A stretch of 49,672 nt of DNA, from the NCBI GenBank assembly GCA_028288485.1, contig JAQBNO010000006.1, positions 1 through 49,672 on the forward strand, given 5' to 3'. Under the pieces are notes generated by a model. It did no database searches. It was not told where the DNA came from and saw only the letters and a program-made list of their open reading frames with translations. Below, piece after piece: positions 27,160 to 37,252 of the stretch (within the stretch, counting starts at the first letter, position 1; each line of letters opens with the position of its first letter). A program made the translations under genes and the position numbers. Origin of the DNA: Segetibacter sp. Lineage in GTDB: Bacteria > Bacteroidota > Bacteroidia > Chitinophagales > Chitinophagaceae.

Positions 27160-27480
27160 GAACTCCAAGAAGCGAAATAAAAACCTGTTTTCAACAACAG
27201 CATTCCACTTGGTTGTTATAGTTATTTAAATTTCTATATAGCCCCCGTGCTCCTTTACCTCTAACGTTTATTGCCATTGAATAAATTAAATCAAAAGCCA
27301 TATAACCAGGATCGATACAGTAAGATTTCCAGTGTCGCAACCGGTTATCAGCACTTTTCCGTGAGGAATAATTTCTACACCGTTTCCCTGTTTTTCTAAA
27401 AATTGCTTTATATGTGATTGAGAAACAGAAAGCTACGTAGTAAAGCGTTCTGGTGCGTCTTTTGACTACTAAATGTATTC
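27160..27480. other. Intergenic region before tamB
   Basis: A minus-strand frame open from 27432 to 27286 contains EIIPHGKVLITGCDTGN but has no start codon. Near the tamB start, TGGTGCGTCTTTTGAC (27451-27466) resembles the shared TGG-box. Confidence 0.35.
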
Positions 27481-30400
27481 ATGCAGAACAATGAAGACGT
27501 AAGGCGTATGCAACAAGAAAAATCTACCCCCCCCAAAAAATCAGTACTTGCAAAGATAGGACGTGGTATAGGCATATTCATACTGTCTATAATAGCACTA
27601 ATTGTATTGGTGCTAATCCTGATACAAACGGCCCCCGTCCAAAATTTTGCACGGAAGAAAATAGTTGCATTTCTTGAAAATAAACTCAAAACACGCGTTG
27701 AAATCAAAAGGCTCGATATTGATTTCCCGAAGATGCTTGTTTTGGAAGGGGTGTATATAGAAGACAGAACCAAAGACACGTTAATTGCCGGCAATCAATT
27801 GAAAGTCGACATCGACATGTTTAAATTGATACACAGCGAGATCCAGATAAATGAAATCAATTTAAACCAGATAACTGCTAAAATTAAGAGACAACTTCCT
27901 GATACGGTTTTTAACTACCAGTTTATAGTTGATGCTTTTTCCTCTCCTAAAGATACCGCGGTAAAAAAAGATACGGCGGCCATGAAAATGGCCATTGAAA
28001 AAATTATCGTTGATAAAACAAGGTTGGTTTATTTTGACGTGGTTACCGGCAACGATGTCGATGTTTATTTAAATCATTTTGATACGAGGATCAATACTTT
28101 TGATCCTGCAAATTTGCGGTACGACGTACCTAGTATTGTTGTAAAGGGTATACGTGGCAGGGTTAACCAAACCAAGCCGATGGAAGTTACTGCGGTTGTC
28201 TCTAACCCCGATCCGGCTGTTAAAAATGAGACCCCTAAATTTCTGAACTTCACTAATAAGGAAATGCTACTAAGTGATTTTGATCTTGCTTATTCCAACG
28301 ACGTTTCTGCATTAGCCACTCATATCACCCTAAAAGATCTGAAGATTCACCCTGAAAGTTTTGATCTGAAAAATACAAATATTGCTATTAAAGATATTCA
28401 GTTAAAAGGCTTAAACGGTTTTGTAAGAATGGGTAGCTCTGCCGATACAAAAGTGGTTAAGCTTACTAACGAAAATTCTAAAGAAGTAGCAGCCGCAACA
28501 ATTCCATGGAAATTTACTGTTGCTTCAATTAGGTTCGACGATAACAACTTCGTGTACGACGACAATACGCAACCAAGGCTTTCGAGAGGCATGGATTTCG
28601 CACATCTTAACCTGCAAGACCTGGTACTTCATGCCGATAATTTTCTATTTCATAATGATACAATTGCTGCGAATATTGTTGAAGCGAGCATGAAAGAGAA
28701 AAGCGGCTTTGTTCTAAATAAATTTCAAACCAACGTTACTTATACTAACCAAGGGGCTTCATTGCAAAATCTTCTTATCCAAACTCCCGGTTCTGAAATA
28801 AAACGAAGCGCTGTTATTCGTTACCCGTCTCTTGCTGCCATTCAAAAAGAAATGGGTTTACTCGAAATGGATATAGATATTGACAATAGTTTTTTACAGG
28901 TAAAAGATATTCTTACGTTTGTTCCTACGCTTGCGTCGCAGCCCGCTTTTAGGAATCCTTCCGCTAAGATTTATTTTGATAGTCGTTTGAAAGGCACGCT
29001 TAACCGGTTAGAGATACAAGAATTTAAATTTAGAGGTTTAAGCAATACAAGCCTTGATCTATCGGGAGTTGTAGGTAATGCAATGGATGCAAAAAATGTA
29101 ACTGCAGATTTAAATATCAGGAAGTTCAATACGAGCAGGGGCGACATCATGTCCCTGGCTCCTGCCGGCTCCCTTCCTAAAGGAATTTCTCTGCCTGAAA
29201 CGATGGCATTAAACGGAAGAATAAGAGGCGGCATGAGAAGAATGGAAATTAACCAGTTCCAGTTTAGAGATTCGCGTAATACAATAATTGATATATCAGG
29301 GGTAGTTAATAATGCAGCCGATGCGAAGAATGTTTCTGCCGATATGAATATTCGTAAGTTCTACACTACCAGAACGGAGATTATGGCATTGGCGCCTGCC
29401 GGCTCTATTCCGAAAAATATTACCATCCCTCAAACAATGTCTTTGAACGGAAAGATTAAGGGAGGAATGAAAGATGTGTTCGCTAATATTTATCTCAACA
29501 CCTCTCTGGGCTCCGCAAAGGTTAACGGAAGAATTACAAATCCAACAGATAGTATCAATGCCAGGTATAATGCAACTATTAGTACCACTGCTCTCAACCT
29601 TGGTGCTATTATGCAGCAGCCCGAAAATTTAGGTACTTTAACCGCCAGCTTTACCGCTAATGGGCGCGGCTTTGACCCTGACCGGGCAAATGCCAGCATA
29701 AAAGGAATGGTTACGGCAGCGGAAGTGAAAAAATATGTTTACCACGATTTAACTTTAGACGCATCAATTGCTAATCAGAAGTTCACTGCTAATGCTGCAA
29801 TGCAAGACCCTAATATTCATTTTGCCTTGCAGGCTGAAGGCGACATGGGTGGCAATTTGCCCAGCTTTGTTTTCAATGCTAATATTGATAGTATCAAAAC
29901 TTTCCCCTTACATCTTACGCCCGATCCGATAATCTACCATGGAAAGATAACCGCTAATGTTCCTGAATTAAACCTGGATGCTTTGAATGGCAGGATTGAT
30001 ATAATCAATTCCCTCCTGGTAATGAATGGTAAGAGAATAGTAATGGATTCTTTATCTGTTGTTGCAAGCCATATCAACAACGAACAGGTTATCGGTATTA
30101 AAACAGATTTTGTGAATGCGATTTTGAGAGGACAATACAAGTTGCAACAAATGGGTGATATTATGATGGAAGCCATACAACCCTATTATGCAATTAATAC
30201 AACAGGAAAGCAGGTAAATGTAGATCCCTATAATTTTACCATTAACGCCAATGTAATTGACCATCCCACCTTACATGGATTTATACCTACGCTAACACGT
30301 TTTGACGGTTTAACAATTAAATCTAACTTTTCAAGTAGTGATGGCTGGAATGCAAACATTGCAGCACCTCATATTGTAATGGGGACAAATACTATTGATA

Positions 30401-32988
30401 ACCTTACAATGGATGCAGTAGCGGCAAATAATGCATTGAATGTTACAGCCAACGTAAACCAGGTAACGAGCGGAGCAAGCATCGCATTGTATGGTACCGC
30501 TATTAAGGCTACTCTCGCAAATAATAAAATCGACTTTGGCTTGTCAATTAAAGATAAAGTTGCAAAAACAAAATATCGCTTCGGTGCGCTACTTTCCCAA
30601 GAGCCTGACAGTGTTTATGCATTTTCTTTAAAACCCGACAGCCTGATGTTGAATTATAACCCGTGGTCGATTAGCGCCGACAATCTAATTCGTTTTGGGT
30701 CTACAGTTGTAAATGCCCGTAATTTTGATTTGAGCCAGGGGAACCAGCATCTAGTAATCAATAGTCTTAATTCAACTGCAAATAGTCCTTTGCAAATAGA
30801 TTTCGCGAATTTCAATATTGCTACCCTCTCCGCTTTTGTTCAATCCGATTCTTTGTTGGTAGATGGAATTCTTAACGGAAATGTTCAATTAAGGAACATT
30901 CTACAACAGCCGAATTTCACCACAGATCTTACATTAAACAACCTTGCAGTCAAAAGAGATACTATAGGCGATGTAAACATTAAAGTAAATAACAATACCG
31001 CGAACGTGTTTGCAACAAACGTGGCAATAACAGGAAGAGGTAACGATATTAGCTTAACCGGCAACTATTACCTGAAACCTGCAAACAACAGCAACTTTGA
31101 TCTGAACCTCGATATCAAGCAACTTCCTTTTAAAACAATTGAAGCCTTAAGTATGGGTGCGGTTGATAGTGCCACTGGTAACCTCACAGGCCAGGTCGCT
31201 ATTAATGGTACCGTTAAATCTCCTAACGTAGATGGAGGGATTACCTTCAATCAAACAGGCTTCAACCTGGCGATGTTAGGCAGCTACTTTACAATAGATG
31301 GAGAAACTATAAAAGTAAATAACCAGGGCGTTCGTTTCGACACATTCACCATAAAAGATTCTGCTAATAATAGTTTGGTTATCGATGGTCTTGCTGGTAC
31401 TACCAACTTCACTAATTATGATCTTAATTTAACTGTAAAGGCAAGAAATTTCAGGGGGTTAAATTCGCAAAAAACCCGGGGAAGTCTTTACTATGGGCAA
31501 TTGTTCTTTAACACTAGTATGAGTATAAAGGGAACAGAAACGGCTCCCATTGTTGATGGCTCTTTACGCATTAATGAAAACACAAACCTGTCCCTTGTAC
31601 TTCCACAGGCAGAACCGGGGATCGTAGACAGGCAGGGAGTCATAGAATTTGTAGACATGGATGCGCCAATGAGCGACTCCTTATTCAAATCCACACTGGC
31701 TAAATACGACTCGTCTTTTAATACGAGTGCCGTTACCGGTTTCGATATCTCTGCTAACATTGAAATTGTGAAAGAAGCTAATTTCAATGTAATTGTAGAT
31801 GAAGCGAATGGAGATTTTCTTAATATCAAAGGAGCAGCACTTTTAACCGGGGGAATTGATCCGAGCGGAAAAATAACAATGACCGGTACTTATGAAATAG
31901 AATCCGGAGGATATGAGTTATCATTTAATTTCCTTCGGCGCAGATTTGATATAGAGAAGGGCAGCAAAATTACCTGGACGGGCGAACCTACTACAGCAGA
32001 CCTTGCTGTAACAGCTATTTATGTAGCTAACACTTCTCCGATGGATCTGGTTCAAAATCAGATAGCTGATCCTGGGCAACGAGGCTACTATCAACAAAAA
32101 TTACCGTTCCAGGTGAGGTTGATTGTAAAGGGAGAAATAATGAAGCCGCTGCTTACATTCGATATTACCTTACCTACTGAAAATAATGTGCGGGTTAATA
32201 ACGAAATTCTTACGACAGTCAATACAAGGCTTGACCAGGTTAGGGCCGAACCTTCAGAATTGAACAAACAGGTATTTGCACTGTTACTGCTAAACCGTTT
32301 TGTTGGTGAGAATCCATTTGAAAGTAGTGGTGGCGGAGGTGGTTTCAATGCCGGATCTTTTGCACGGCAAAGCGTAAGTAAAATATTAACCGAACAATTA
32401 AACAAATTGGCGGGCGACCTTATCGCCGGTGTAGAAATAAATTTTGATGTAAATTCTTCTGAAGATTATACTACCGGTGAGAGGCGCGACAGAACCGATT
32501 TCAATGTAAACTTATCTAAGCGTTTGCTAAACGACAGGTTGAAAGTTTCAGTAGGAAGCAACTACGAGTTAGAAGGTCCGCAACAAACTAAGCAGACGGG
32601 TAGCAGTGTAATAGGTAATGTTAGCGTCGATTATAACCTCAGTCAGGATGGCCGGTATCTTATAAGAGGCTACCGCAAAAACGATTACGAAGCTGTGGTA
32701 GAAGGATACGTAGTTGAAACGGGTCTTAAGTTTATTATTTCTGTTGATTACAACAGGTTTAAACAAATTTTCCAAAAAACAAGAACCAGGAGAGAAAGAA
32801 GAGAACAAAAGAAACAGGATCAGGAACTGGAAAAAATACAAAAGGAAAAAGAAGAAAAAACGAATAAAGCAACTACGGGTAACTATCCTGTAGAAGAAAA
32901 CCAAACTGTTTTATTTTCTGACAAAATCGTAATGGATAACAGAAAATCTATTCCTGGGTTAGTAAAAGATTCAACAGATGAAAATTAA
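27481..32988 (+). CDS. tamB: TamB-like translocation and assembly module protein
   Basis: 1835 residues. An N-terminal inner-membrane anchor (about 28-52, GIGIFILSIIALIVLVLILI) leads to a very long periplasmic beta-rich body (AsmA/TamB type, thought to form a lipid-conducting groove) and a C-terminal DUF490 domain (about 1400-1740), where FLRRRFDIEKGSKITWTGEP and QVRLIVKGEIMKPLLTFDI are typical. TamB links the inner membrane with an outer-membrane BamA-family barrel and helps assemble the outer membrane or carry lipids. The next gene, tamL, overlaps its end by 11 bases. Residues 509-585 and 587-663 are a 65 percent identical tandem duplication. The tail (about 1760-1800) is highly charged. 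Start ATG directly precedes QNNEDV. Confidence 0.9.
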   Translation: MQNNEDVRRMQQEKSTPPKKSVLAKIGRGIGIFILSIIALIVLVLILIQTAPVQNFARKKIVAFLENKLKTRVEIKRLDIDFPKMLVLEGVYIEDRTKDTLIAGNQLKVDIDMFKLIHSEIQINEINLNQITAKIKRQLPDTVFNYQFIVDAFSSPKDTAVKKDTAAMKMAIEKIIVDKTRLVYFDVVTGNDVDVYLNHFDTRINTFDPANLRYDVPSIVVKGIRGRVNQTKPMEVTAVVSNPDPAVKNETPKFLNFTNKEMLLSDFDLAYSNDVSALATHITLKDLKIHPESFDLKNTNIAIKDIQLKGLNGFVRMGSSADTKVVKLTNENSKEVAAATIPWKFTVASIRFDDNNFVYDDNTQPRLSRGMDFAHLNLQDLVLHADNFLFHNDTIAANIVEASMKEKSGFVLNKFQTNVTYTNQGASLQNLLIQTPGSEIKRSAVIRYPSLAAIQKEMGLLEMDIDIDNSFLQVKDILTFVPTLASQPAFRNPSAKIYFDSRLKGTLNRLEIQEFKFRGLSNTSLDLSGVVGNAMDAKNVTADLNIRKFNTSRGDIMSLAPAGSLPKGISLPETMALNGRIRGGMRRMEINQFQFRDSRNTIIDISGVVNNAADAKNVSADMNIRKFYTTRTEIMALAPAGSIPKNITIPQTMSLNGKIKGGMKDVFANIYLNTSLGSAKVNGRITNPTDSINARYNATISTTALNLGAIMQQPENLGTLTASFTANGRGFDPDRANASIKGMVTAAEVKKYVYHDLTLDASIANQKFTANAAMQDPNIHFALQAEGDMGGNLPSFVFNANIDSIKTFPLHLTPDPIIYHGKITANVPELNLDALNGRIDIINSLLVMNGKRIVMDSLSVVASHINNEQVIGIKTDFVNAILRGQYKLQQMGDIMMEAIQPYYAINTTGKQVNVDPYNFTINANVIDHPTLHGFIPTLTRFDGLTIKSNFSSSDGWNANIAAPHIVMGTNTIDNLTMDAVAANNALNVTANVNQVTSGASIALYGTAIKATLANNKIDFGLSIKDKVAKTKYRFGALLSQEPDSVYAFSLKPDSLMLNYNPWSISADNLIRFGSTVVNARNFDLSQGNQHLVINSLNSTANSPLQIDFANFNIATLSAFVQSDSLLVDGILNGNVQLRNILQQPNFTTDLTLNNLAVKRDTIGDVNIKVNNNTANVFATNVAITGRGNDISLTGNYYLKPANNSNFDLNLDIKQLPFKTIEALSMGAVDSATGNLTGQVAINGTVKSPNVDGGITFNQTGFNLAMLGSYFTIDGETIKVNNQGVRFDTFTIKDSANNSLVIDGLAGTTNFTNYDLNLTVKARNFRGLNSQKTRGSLYYGQLFFNTSMSIKGTETAPIVDGSLRINENTNLSLVLPQAEPGIVDRQGVIEFVDMDAPMSDSLFKSTLAKYDSSFNTSAVTGFDISANIEIVKEANFNVIVDEANGDFLNIKGAALLTGGIDPSGKITMTGTYEIESGGYELSFNFLRRRFDIEKGSKITWTGEPTTADLAVTAIYVANTSPMDLVQNQIADPGQRGYYQQKLPFQVRLIVKGEIMKPLLTFDITLPTENNVRVNNEILTTVNTRLDQVRAEPSELNKQVFALLLLNRFVGENPFESSGGGGGFNAGSFARQSVSKILTEQLNKLAGDLIAGVEINFDVNSSEDYTTGERRDRTDFNVNLSKRLLNDRLKVSVGSNYELEGPQQTKQTGSSVIGNVSVDYNLSQDGRYLIRGYRKNDYEAVVEGYVVETGLKFIISVDYNRFKQIFQKTRTRRERREQKKQDQELEKIQKEKEEKTNKATTGNYPVEENQTVLFSDKIVMDNRKSIPGLVKDSTDEN
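29005..29469 (+). repeat. Tandem 78-residue duplication inside tamB
   Basis: Two units, 29005-29238 and 29239-29469, encode R-(L/M)-E-I-x-x-F-x-F-R through NG-(R/K)-I-(R/K)-GGM. By hand alignment 50 of 77 residues are identical, with no gaps. LAPAGS and NIRKF are kept in both. Confidence 0.85.
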
Positions 32989-35299
32989 AAAGCCTCAAAT
33001 TACTGCTGCTTATACAATCTATATTATTTCATTGGTTTTATTATCTTCCGGATGTAGCATTACTAAGAATGTTCCTGATAATGATGCTTTATATACCGGG
33101 CATAAATTAGAGATAAGAAATTCAACAGCGAGTAATAGTTATAATAAGGTTCTTAAATCTGACCTTTTGGGTTTATTACGTCCCAAACCAAACTCCAGCA
33201 TATTAGGTATCAAGTTCAAACTTGGGATCTATAATATGGCTGGTAAAAAGAACAACTTTATAAATAAATTTCTTCGCAAAACCGGGGAGCCGCCTGTGTT
33301 GTTAAGTCAACTTAATCTTACCCGGAACATACAGGTATTAACCAACACGCTGGAGAATAAGGGTTTTTTTCACGCTAAGGTTACCGGCGACACCACCATT
33401 AAAAATAAGAAAGCATCATCTTCTTATGTGGCTGATGCAGGTACACAGTATAAAATAAACGAAGTAACTTTTCCCGATGACAGCAGCGCAATCAGCCAAA
33501 CGATTCGCGGTATTTCGGACAAAACTATCTTGAAAAAGGGAGAACCATTTATCCTGGATGTTGTAAAAGGCGAGCGCTTGCGTATAGATGTTGCTTTAAA
33601 AGAAAAGGGCTTTTATTACTTCAATCCCGACGATTTGATCGTTTTGGTCGACAGTACGATTGGCAACACTTTGACTAACCTGCATGTTCGTTTCAAGCCT
33701 GAAATACCGATGCCAAATAAGCAGGCTTACAGAATAAACAACGTGTTTGTTTATTCCAACTATAACCTTAATACGGCTGCAAGAGACACTGTTAAAACAG
33801 ACTCAATTCTTCACGCAGGCTACTATGTAATCGACAGAAGGAAAACATTCAAGCCACAGGTATTTGAACGAATGTTGAGGTTTAAGCCAGGAGACCTTTA
33901 TAACAGGACCGATCATAATCTTTCTTTAAACAGGCTTATCAACTTAGGTACGTTTAAGTTCGTAAAGAACCGGTTTGAGCAAATACCCGATTCTTTTAAG
34001 CTCAACTCCTATTACTACTTAACACCCTTACCAAAAAAATCACTGAGTGCGGAAATTGGGGGGCTGACTAAGTCAAATAATGTAACTGGTTCGGAAATAA
34101 CATTAAGGTGGAGAAACCGGAATACTTTCAGGGGAGCAGAGTTATTAACTATAAATGCCTACGGAGGTTTTGAAGTTCAATATAGCGGTCAGTTTAGTGG
34201 CTACAACACTTTTAGATATGGTGCTGAAGCAAATCTTACCTTCCCAAGGTTTATCATTCCTTTCTTCGATCTCAACACTCAGGGTTCGTTTGTTCCCCGA
34301 ACTAATATTCAATTAGGATACGACATATTGCAGCGTCAGAAACTCTATACGCTTAATTCTTTCCGCGGACAATTTGGATATATCTGGAAAGAAAATGCGC
34401 GGAAAGAGCACCAGTTTAACCCTATTTCCATCAACTATGTTCAGCCGCTAAACCGTACAGATTCATTTAATAAGTATCTTAAGCAACGGCCTATCCTTCA
34501 AAGAACTGTTGACACGCAGTTTATAGTAGGGTCGAATTATAACTTTAACTATAATGAACTGGTGGGAAGAGAAAAGAATGCGGGTGGACTTTATTTTAAC
34601 GGCTTGATCGATCTCTCAGGAAACCTTGCCGGTCTTATTTCAGGCGCAAATGCAAAACAGGGCAAGGTGCGTGAATTATTCGGCACACCATTCTCTCAAT
34701 ACTTTAAAACCGAATTAGATACAAGGTATTACGTTAAAGTCGGACAAAAGAGTCAATGGGCTAACCGGCTGATTATAGGTGTCGGTATACCTTATGGAAA
34801 CTCAACCATTCTTCCTTTTGTTAAACAATTCTTCGCCGGGGGCAGCAACAGCCTCAGAGGATTTAGAAGCCGGTCTGTTGGCCCAGGCGCTTATAACGGA
34901 AGTCGTATTGCTGATAGTGCAGGTTTCTTTCCTGATATAACAGGCGATCTGAAACTTGAAATTAACACCGAATACCGGACTAACCTGGTTAGTATTTTAG
35001 ATGGAGCTTTCTTTGTAGACGCCGGTAATGTTTGGTTGTATAACGAGCCGCCCCCGCAAAGCTTACAAGAGAAGGCAAAATTTTCTAAGAATTTTTTAAA
35101 GGAACTGGCGGCCGACGTTGGGGTAGGGTTACGGATAGATATAACTCTTCTCCTGCTTCGTTTAGATGTCGCTATTCCTATACGAAAACCATGGCTCCCC
35201 GAGGGGCAACGAAATGTTTTAAACCAGGTCGACTTTGGTAGTAGCGACTGGAGGAAGCAAAATATTATTTGGAACCTCGCTATTGGTTTGCCTTTCTAA
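32978..35299 (+). CDS. tamL: TamL, lipidated BamA/TamA-family outer-membrane protein
   Basis: 773 residues. The signal ends in LLSSGC, giving a lipidated Cys26; lipidation sets TamL of Bacteroidota apart from proteobacterial TamA. POTRA-like domains follow (about 45-340: LTRNIQVLTNTLENKGFFHAK and similar), then the Omp85 barrel (about 360-773), with FFAGGSNSLRGFRSRSVGPG as the lid-lock-type motif and a terminal phenylalanine (AIGLPF). It would work with TamB to insert outer-membrane proteins or move lipids. The 11-base overlap with tamB points to translational coupling. Confidence 0.9.
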   Translation: MKIKKPQITAAYTIYIISLVLLSSGCSITKNVPDNDALYTGHKLEIRNSTASNSYNKVLKSDLLGLLRPKPNSSILGIKFKLGIYNMAGKKNNFINKFLRKTGEPPVLLSQLNLTRNIQVLTNTLENKGFFHAKVTGDTTIKNKKASSSYVADAGTQYKINEVTFPDDSSAISQTIRGISDKTILKKGEPFILDVVKGERLRIDVALKEKGFYYFNPDDLIVLVDSTIGNTLTNLHVRFKPEIPMPNKQAYRINNVFVYSNYNLNTAARDTVKTDSILHAGYYVIDRRKTFKPQVFERMLRFKPGDLYNRTDHNLSLNRLINLGTFKFVKNRFEQIPDSFKLNSYYYLTPLPKKSLSAEIGGLTKSNNVTGSEITLRWRNRNTFRGAELLTINAYGGFEVQYSGQFSGYNTFRYGAEANLTFPRFIIPFFDLNTQGSFVPRTNIQLGYDILQRQKLYTLNSFRGQFGYIWKENARKEHQFNPISINYVQPLNRTDSFNKYLKQRPILQRTVDTQFIVGSNYNFNYNELVGREKNAGGLYFNGLIDLSGNLAGLISGANAKQGKVRELFGTPFSQYFKTELDTRYYVKVGQKSQWANRLIIGVGIPYGNSTILPFVKQFFAGGSNSLRGFRSRSVGPGAYNGSRIADSAGFFPDITGDLKLEINTEYRTNLVSILDGAFFVDAGNVWLYNEPPPQSLQEKAKFSKNFLKELAADVGVGLRIDITLLLLRLDVAIPIRKPWLPEGQRNVLNQVDFGSSDWRKQNIIWNLAIGLPF

Positions 35300-35440
35300 T
35301 TACCCGCATACAATTATATATAAGCATTGCTCTCGTTTTGGTGCAACGCTTTTTTAAATCGTGTTACACTCACAAGCGGAAACGTTTGTACTCTTGAAAT
35401 CGGGATTGAAATATGCAAAACAATTCGAACTGAAGAAACC

Positions 35441-35492
35441 TTTTGGGACAGGCTTTAAGGATCACTAAGCAACATCGTTGTGTCACTCACTT
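35441..35492 (+). repeat. Dispersed 3' repeat, copy F
   Basis: TTTTGGGACAGGC, a middle, then AACATCGTTGTGTCACTC and ACTT. It lies downstream of tamL in the same sense. 35300-35911 has no supported gene. Confidence 0.7.
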
Positions 35493-35541
35493 CAGCAACA
35501 AACCCTTTATCAGTCTTTTTTTCTGCTGAATTATTTTGCCC

Positions 35542-35606
35542 TGTACAAGAGTGCGACGCAACAGGAGACTGTTGTAGTTCTAATGCCTGGGCCCCAAAAA
35601 ATACAC
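35542..35606 (-). repeat. Dispersed 3' repeat, copy F' (inverted to F)
   Basis: On the minus strand TATTTTTTGGGGCCCAGGC, a middle, then GTTGCGTCGCACTCTTGTAC. It follows the minus-strand beta-barrel gene in its sense, so the convergent gene pair has one copy at each 3' end. Confidence 0.75.
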
Positions 35607-35911
35607 AACCCGGCTAAGATTGAAGTAATAGCAGCAGGTGCATAATAAAACTCTTAATGGTCCCTTACAAGAACAACAACTTTTGCAGGAACTCGCTAAT
35701 AAATTGTATTAGAACATCTTTAAGAACAACCAGGGATGACTTTGGTAAGGCGACATAAAAAAGTTGCGAAGAAAGCTTACGGGGTAAACATTCTTCACAA
35801 CCTTAGTGTTTGTATTAATAATTGTCGGCGAGCAGTAATGCGATGCGATAGATGGCTTTCAAATGCTTTAATTATTGCCTGCTATTTATGCTTCAAATGC
35901 TCACCAGCTTT

Positions 35912-36379
35912 CTAAAATGTGTACCTGATACCCAATCCACCCCAGCTTCCTGCGAAGCCACGTCCATCGGCAAATTCAAAAGAAGGTTGCCAGTCAATAG
36001 AAAGGTTGATAGGCGCCCTGTTGATCTTATAATCAAGGCCAAGAACACCATCAACACCAGCAACAATGTTGTCGCCTTTGTAATAATCTTTATCATAAAT
36101 GCCCAAGTGTGCACCGGGACCTACGTACCATCTTAAACCGGGAGCACCGTTGATATTCCCATGTATTTCATAAAGACCTGTAAACCTTGTACTGTTGCGG
36201 TTAAAATAACCGATCACTTCGATGGCGTTGCTTGGAGCAACAAATGTTTTAAAGGTAACTCCTGCACCATCCCAGACTTTTACTCCCAAAGCAGTTTTAT
36301 AAGTTCTGCCCATGCTTTGTGCATTTGTAACAAGACTTAGAACACAAAAAATCGAGAATAATAATAACATCTTTTTCAT
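35912..36379 (-). CDS. Small outer-membrane beta-barrel protein
   Basis: 155 residues. Signal peptide MKKMLLLFSIFCVLSLVTNAQ, then alternating strands with aromatic girdle residues (GAPGLRWYVGPGAHLGIY, APINLSIDWQPSFEF) and a final aromatic (GIRYTF), as in 8-strand barrels. No enzymatic motif. It may be a structural or stress porin-like protein. A TGGCACGACTTTTTCC box lies 27-42 bases before the ATG. It converges with tamL. Confidence 0.8.
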   Translation of the reverse strand: MKKMLLLFSIFCVLSLVTNAQSMGRTYKTALGVKVWDGAGVTFKTFVAPSNAIEVIGYFNRNSTRFTGLYEIHGNINGAPGLRWYVGPGAHLGIYDKDYYKGDNIVAGVDGVLGLDYKINRAPINLSIDWQPSFEFADGRGFAGSWGGLGIRYTF

Positions 36380-36405
36380 AAATCAATTTAGTTTTGAAGT
36401 ACACC

Positions 36406-36421
36406 GGAAAAAGTCGTGCCA
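36406..36421 (-). promoter_or_regulatory. TGG-box (TGGCACGACTTTTTCC) of the beta-barrel gene
   Basis: On the minus strand a perfect TGGCACG, the sigma-54 -24 consensus, is followed by a T-run; the -12 GC is absent. It ends 26 bases before the start codon. Confidence 0.45.
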
Positions 36422-36598
36422 TCAAGAATTTCCAGGTTGCTTTGGGTAATAAATAGTAGAATAAATTGAACGTGAAAAAACCATTAGTAATTAAATAAGT
36501 TATTGGCGCTCAATGAGTGAGCGTGGAAAAATTTGCCCACAAGGGCACAACTTACACAAATAAAACAAGAAAAGTTTTAATGTAGAATAGAAAGAAAC

Positions 36599-36614
36599 TG
36601 GCTCGTTTTTTTTA
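36599..36614 (+). promoter_or_regulatory. TGG-box (TGGCTCG plus T-run) of the PA2169-like gene
   Basis: TGGCTCG followed by eight T and A, 57 bases before the ATG. Confidence 0.4.
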
Positions 36615-36655
36615 TAAATTGGTCAAACCAGTTTTAATTACAAAATCTATAAAAC

Positions 36656-37123
36656 ATGGAAAAGCAAGAAGAATTAGTAGGCGTTTTAAATGACCTGATA
36701 CAAATAAATAACGACCGGGTGGTAGGTTATGAAAGGGCCGCCAAAGAATCAAAAGATTTAGACGTTGATCTTATAGCTATATTTAATGAGATGGCTGATC
36801 AAAGCAGAAAATATACCGCAGAACTTACCCAGGAAGTTTCACGGCTTGGCGGCGATCCGGCATCGGATACCACTATTTCAGGCAAAGTATACCGGGTATG
36901 GATGGATTTGAAAGCTGCTATAACAGGTAAGGATCGGGAGAGCATCCTGGGTTCTTGTGAATATGGTGAAGATGTGGCGCAGAGAGCTTATGAAGCCGCT
37001 TTAGAGTCTGATGCATATATGAGCACCGAAATCAGGCAATTGATTACCACGCAAAAAAGTAATTTAAAAACATCGCATGATTTAATTAAAAAATATCGTG
37101 ATCTGCACGAGAAAGTAAGTTAG
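36656..37123 (+). CDS. PA2169 family (DUF2383) four-helix-bundle protein
   Basis: 155 residues, almost wholly helical, with the ferritin-like DUF2383 pattern: ELVGVLNDLIQINNDRVVGY, AAKESKDLDV, then IFNEMADQSRKYTAEL, CEYGEDVAQRAYEAAL and the closing QLITTQKSNLKTSHDLIK. These soluble proteins occur near stress and envelope genes in many phyla; metal binding has been guessed from the fold but is not established. It has its own upstream TGG-box and a terminator, so it is a single-gene unit. Length is normal. Confidence 0.88.
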   Translation: MEKQEELVGVLNDLIQINNDRVVGYERAAKESKDLDVDLIAIFNEMADQSRKYTAELTQEVSRLGGDPASDTTISGKVYRVWMDLKAAITGKDRESILGSCEYGEDVAQRAYEAALESDAYMSTEIRQLITTQKSNLKTSHDLIKKYRDLHEKVS

Positions 37124-37151
37124 GTGTATAGAGTGTTTTATCATTTTGAGA

Positions 37152-37180
37152 AAAAGCCGGTATTTATTGCCGGCTTTTGT
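37152..37180 (+). terminator. Terminator of the PA2169-like gene
   Basis: AAAAGCCGG (37152-37160) pairs with CCGGCTTTT (37170-37178) around a 9-base loop. Confidence 0.85.
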
Positions 37181-37214
37181 ATTAAAACCTTTTATCATTG
37201 CAGAATAACTTATC

Positions 37215-37230
37215 TGGCAAGAAATTTTTA
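37215..37230 (+). promoter_or_regulatory. TGG-box (TGGCAAGAAATTTTTA) of the next gene
   Basis: TGGCAAG, four bases, then T-run and A, 38 bases before the ATG. TAACTTTT shortly downstream could act as a -7 element. Confidence 0.4.
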
Positions 37231-37252
37231 TTAACTTTTTAAACTGAATTTT

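Noticed and set aside
27286-27432. Minus-strand open stretch with KVLITGCDTGN, like the start of a dehydrogenase fold
   Set aside because: No start codon, only 48 codons, and the continuation does not fit a Rossmann fold.
36406-36421. Full sigma-54 promoter for the beta-barrel gene
   Set aside because: TGGCACG is perfect but the GC at the -12 position is missing, so a plain sigma-54 call is not justified.
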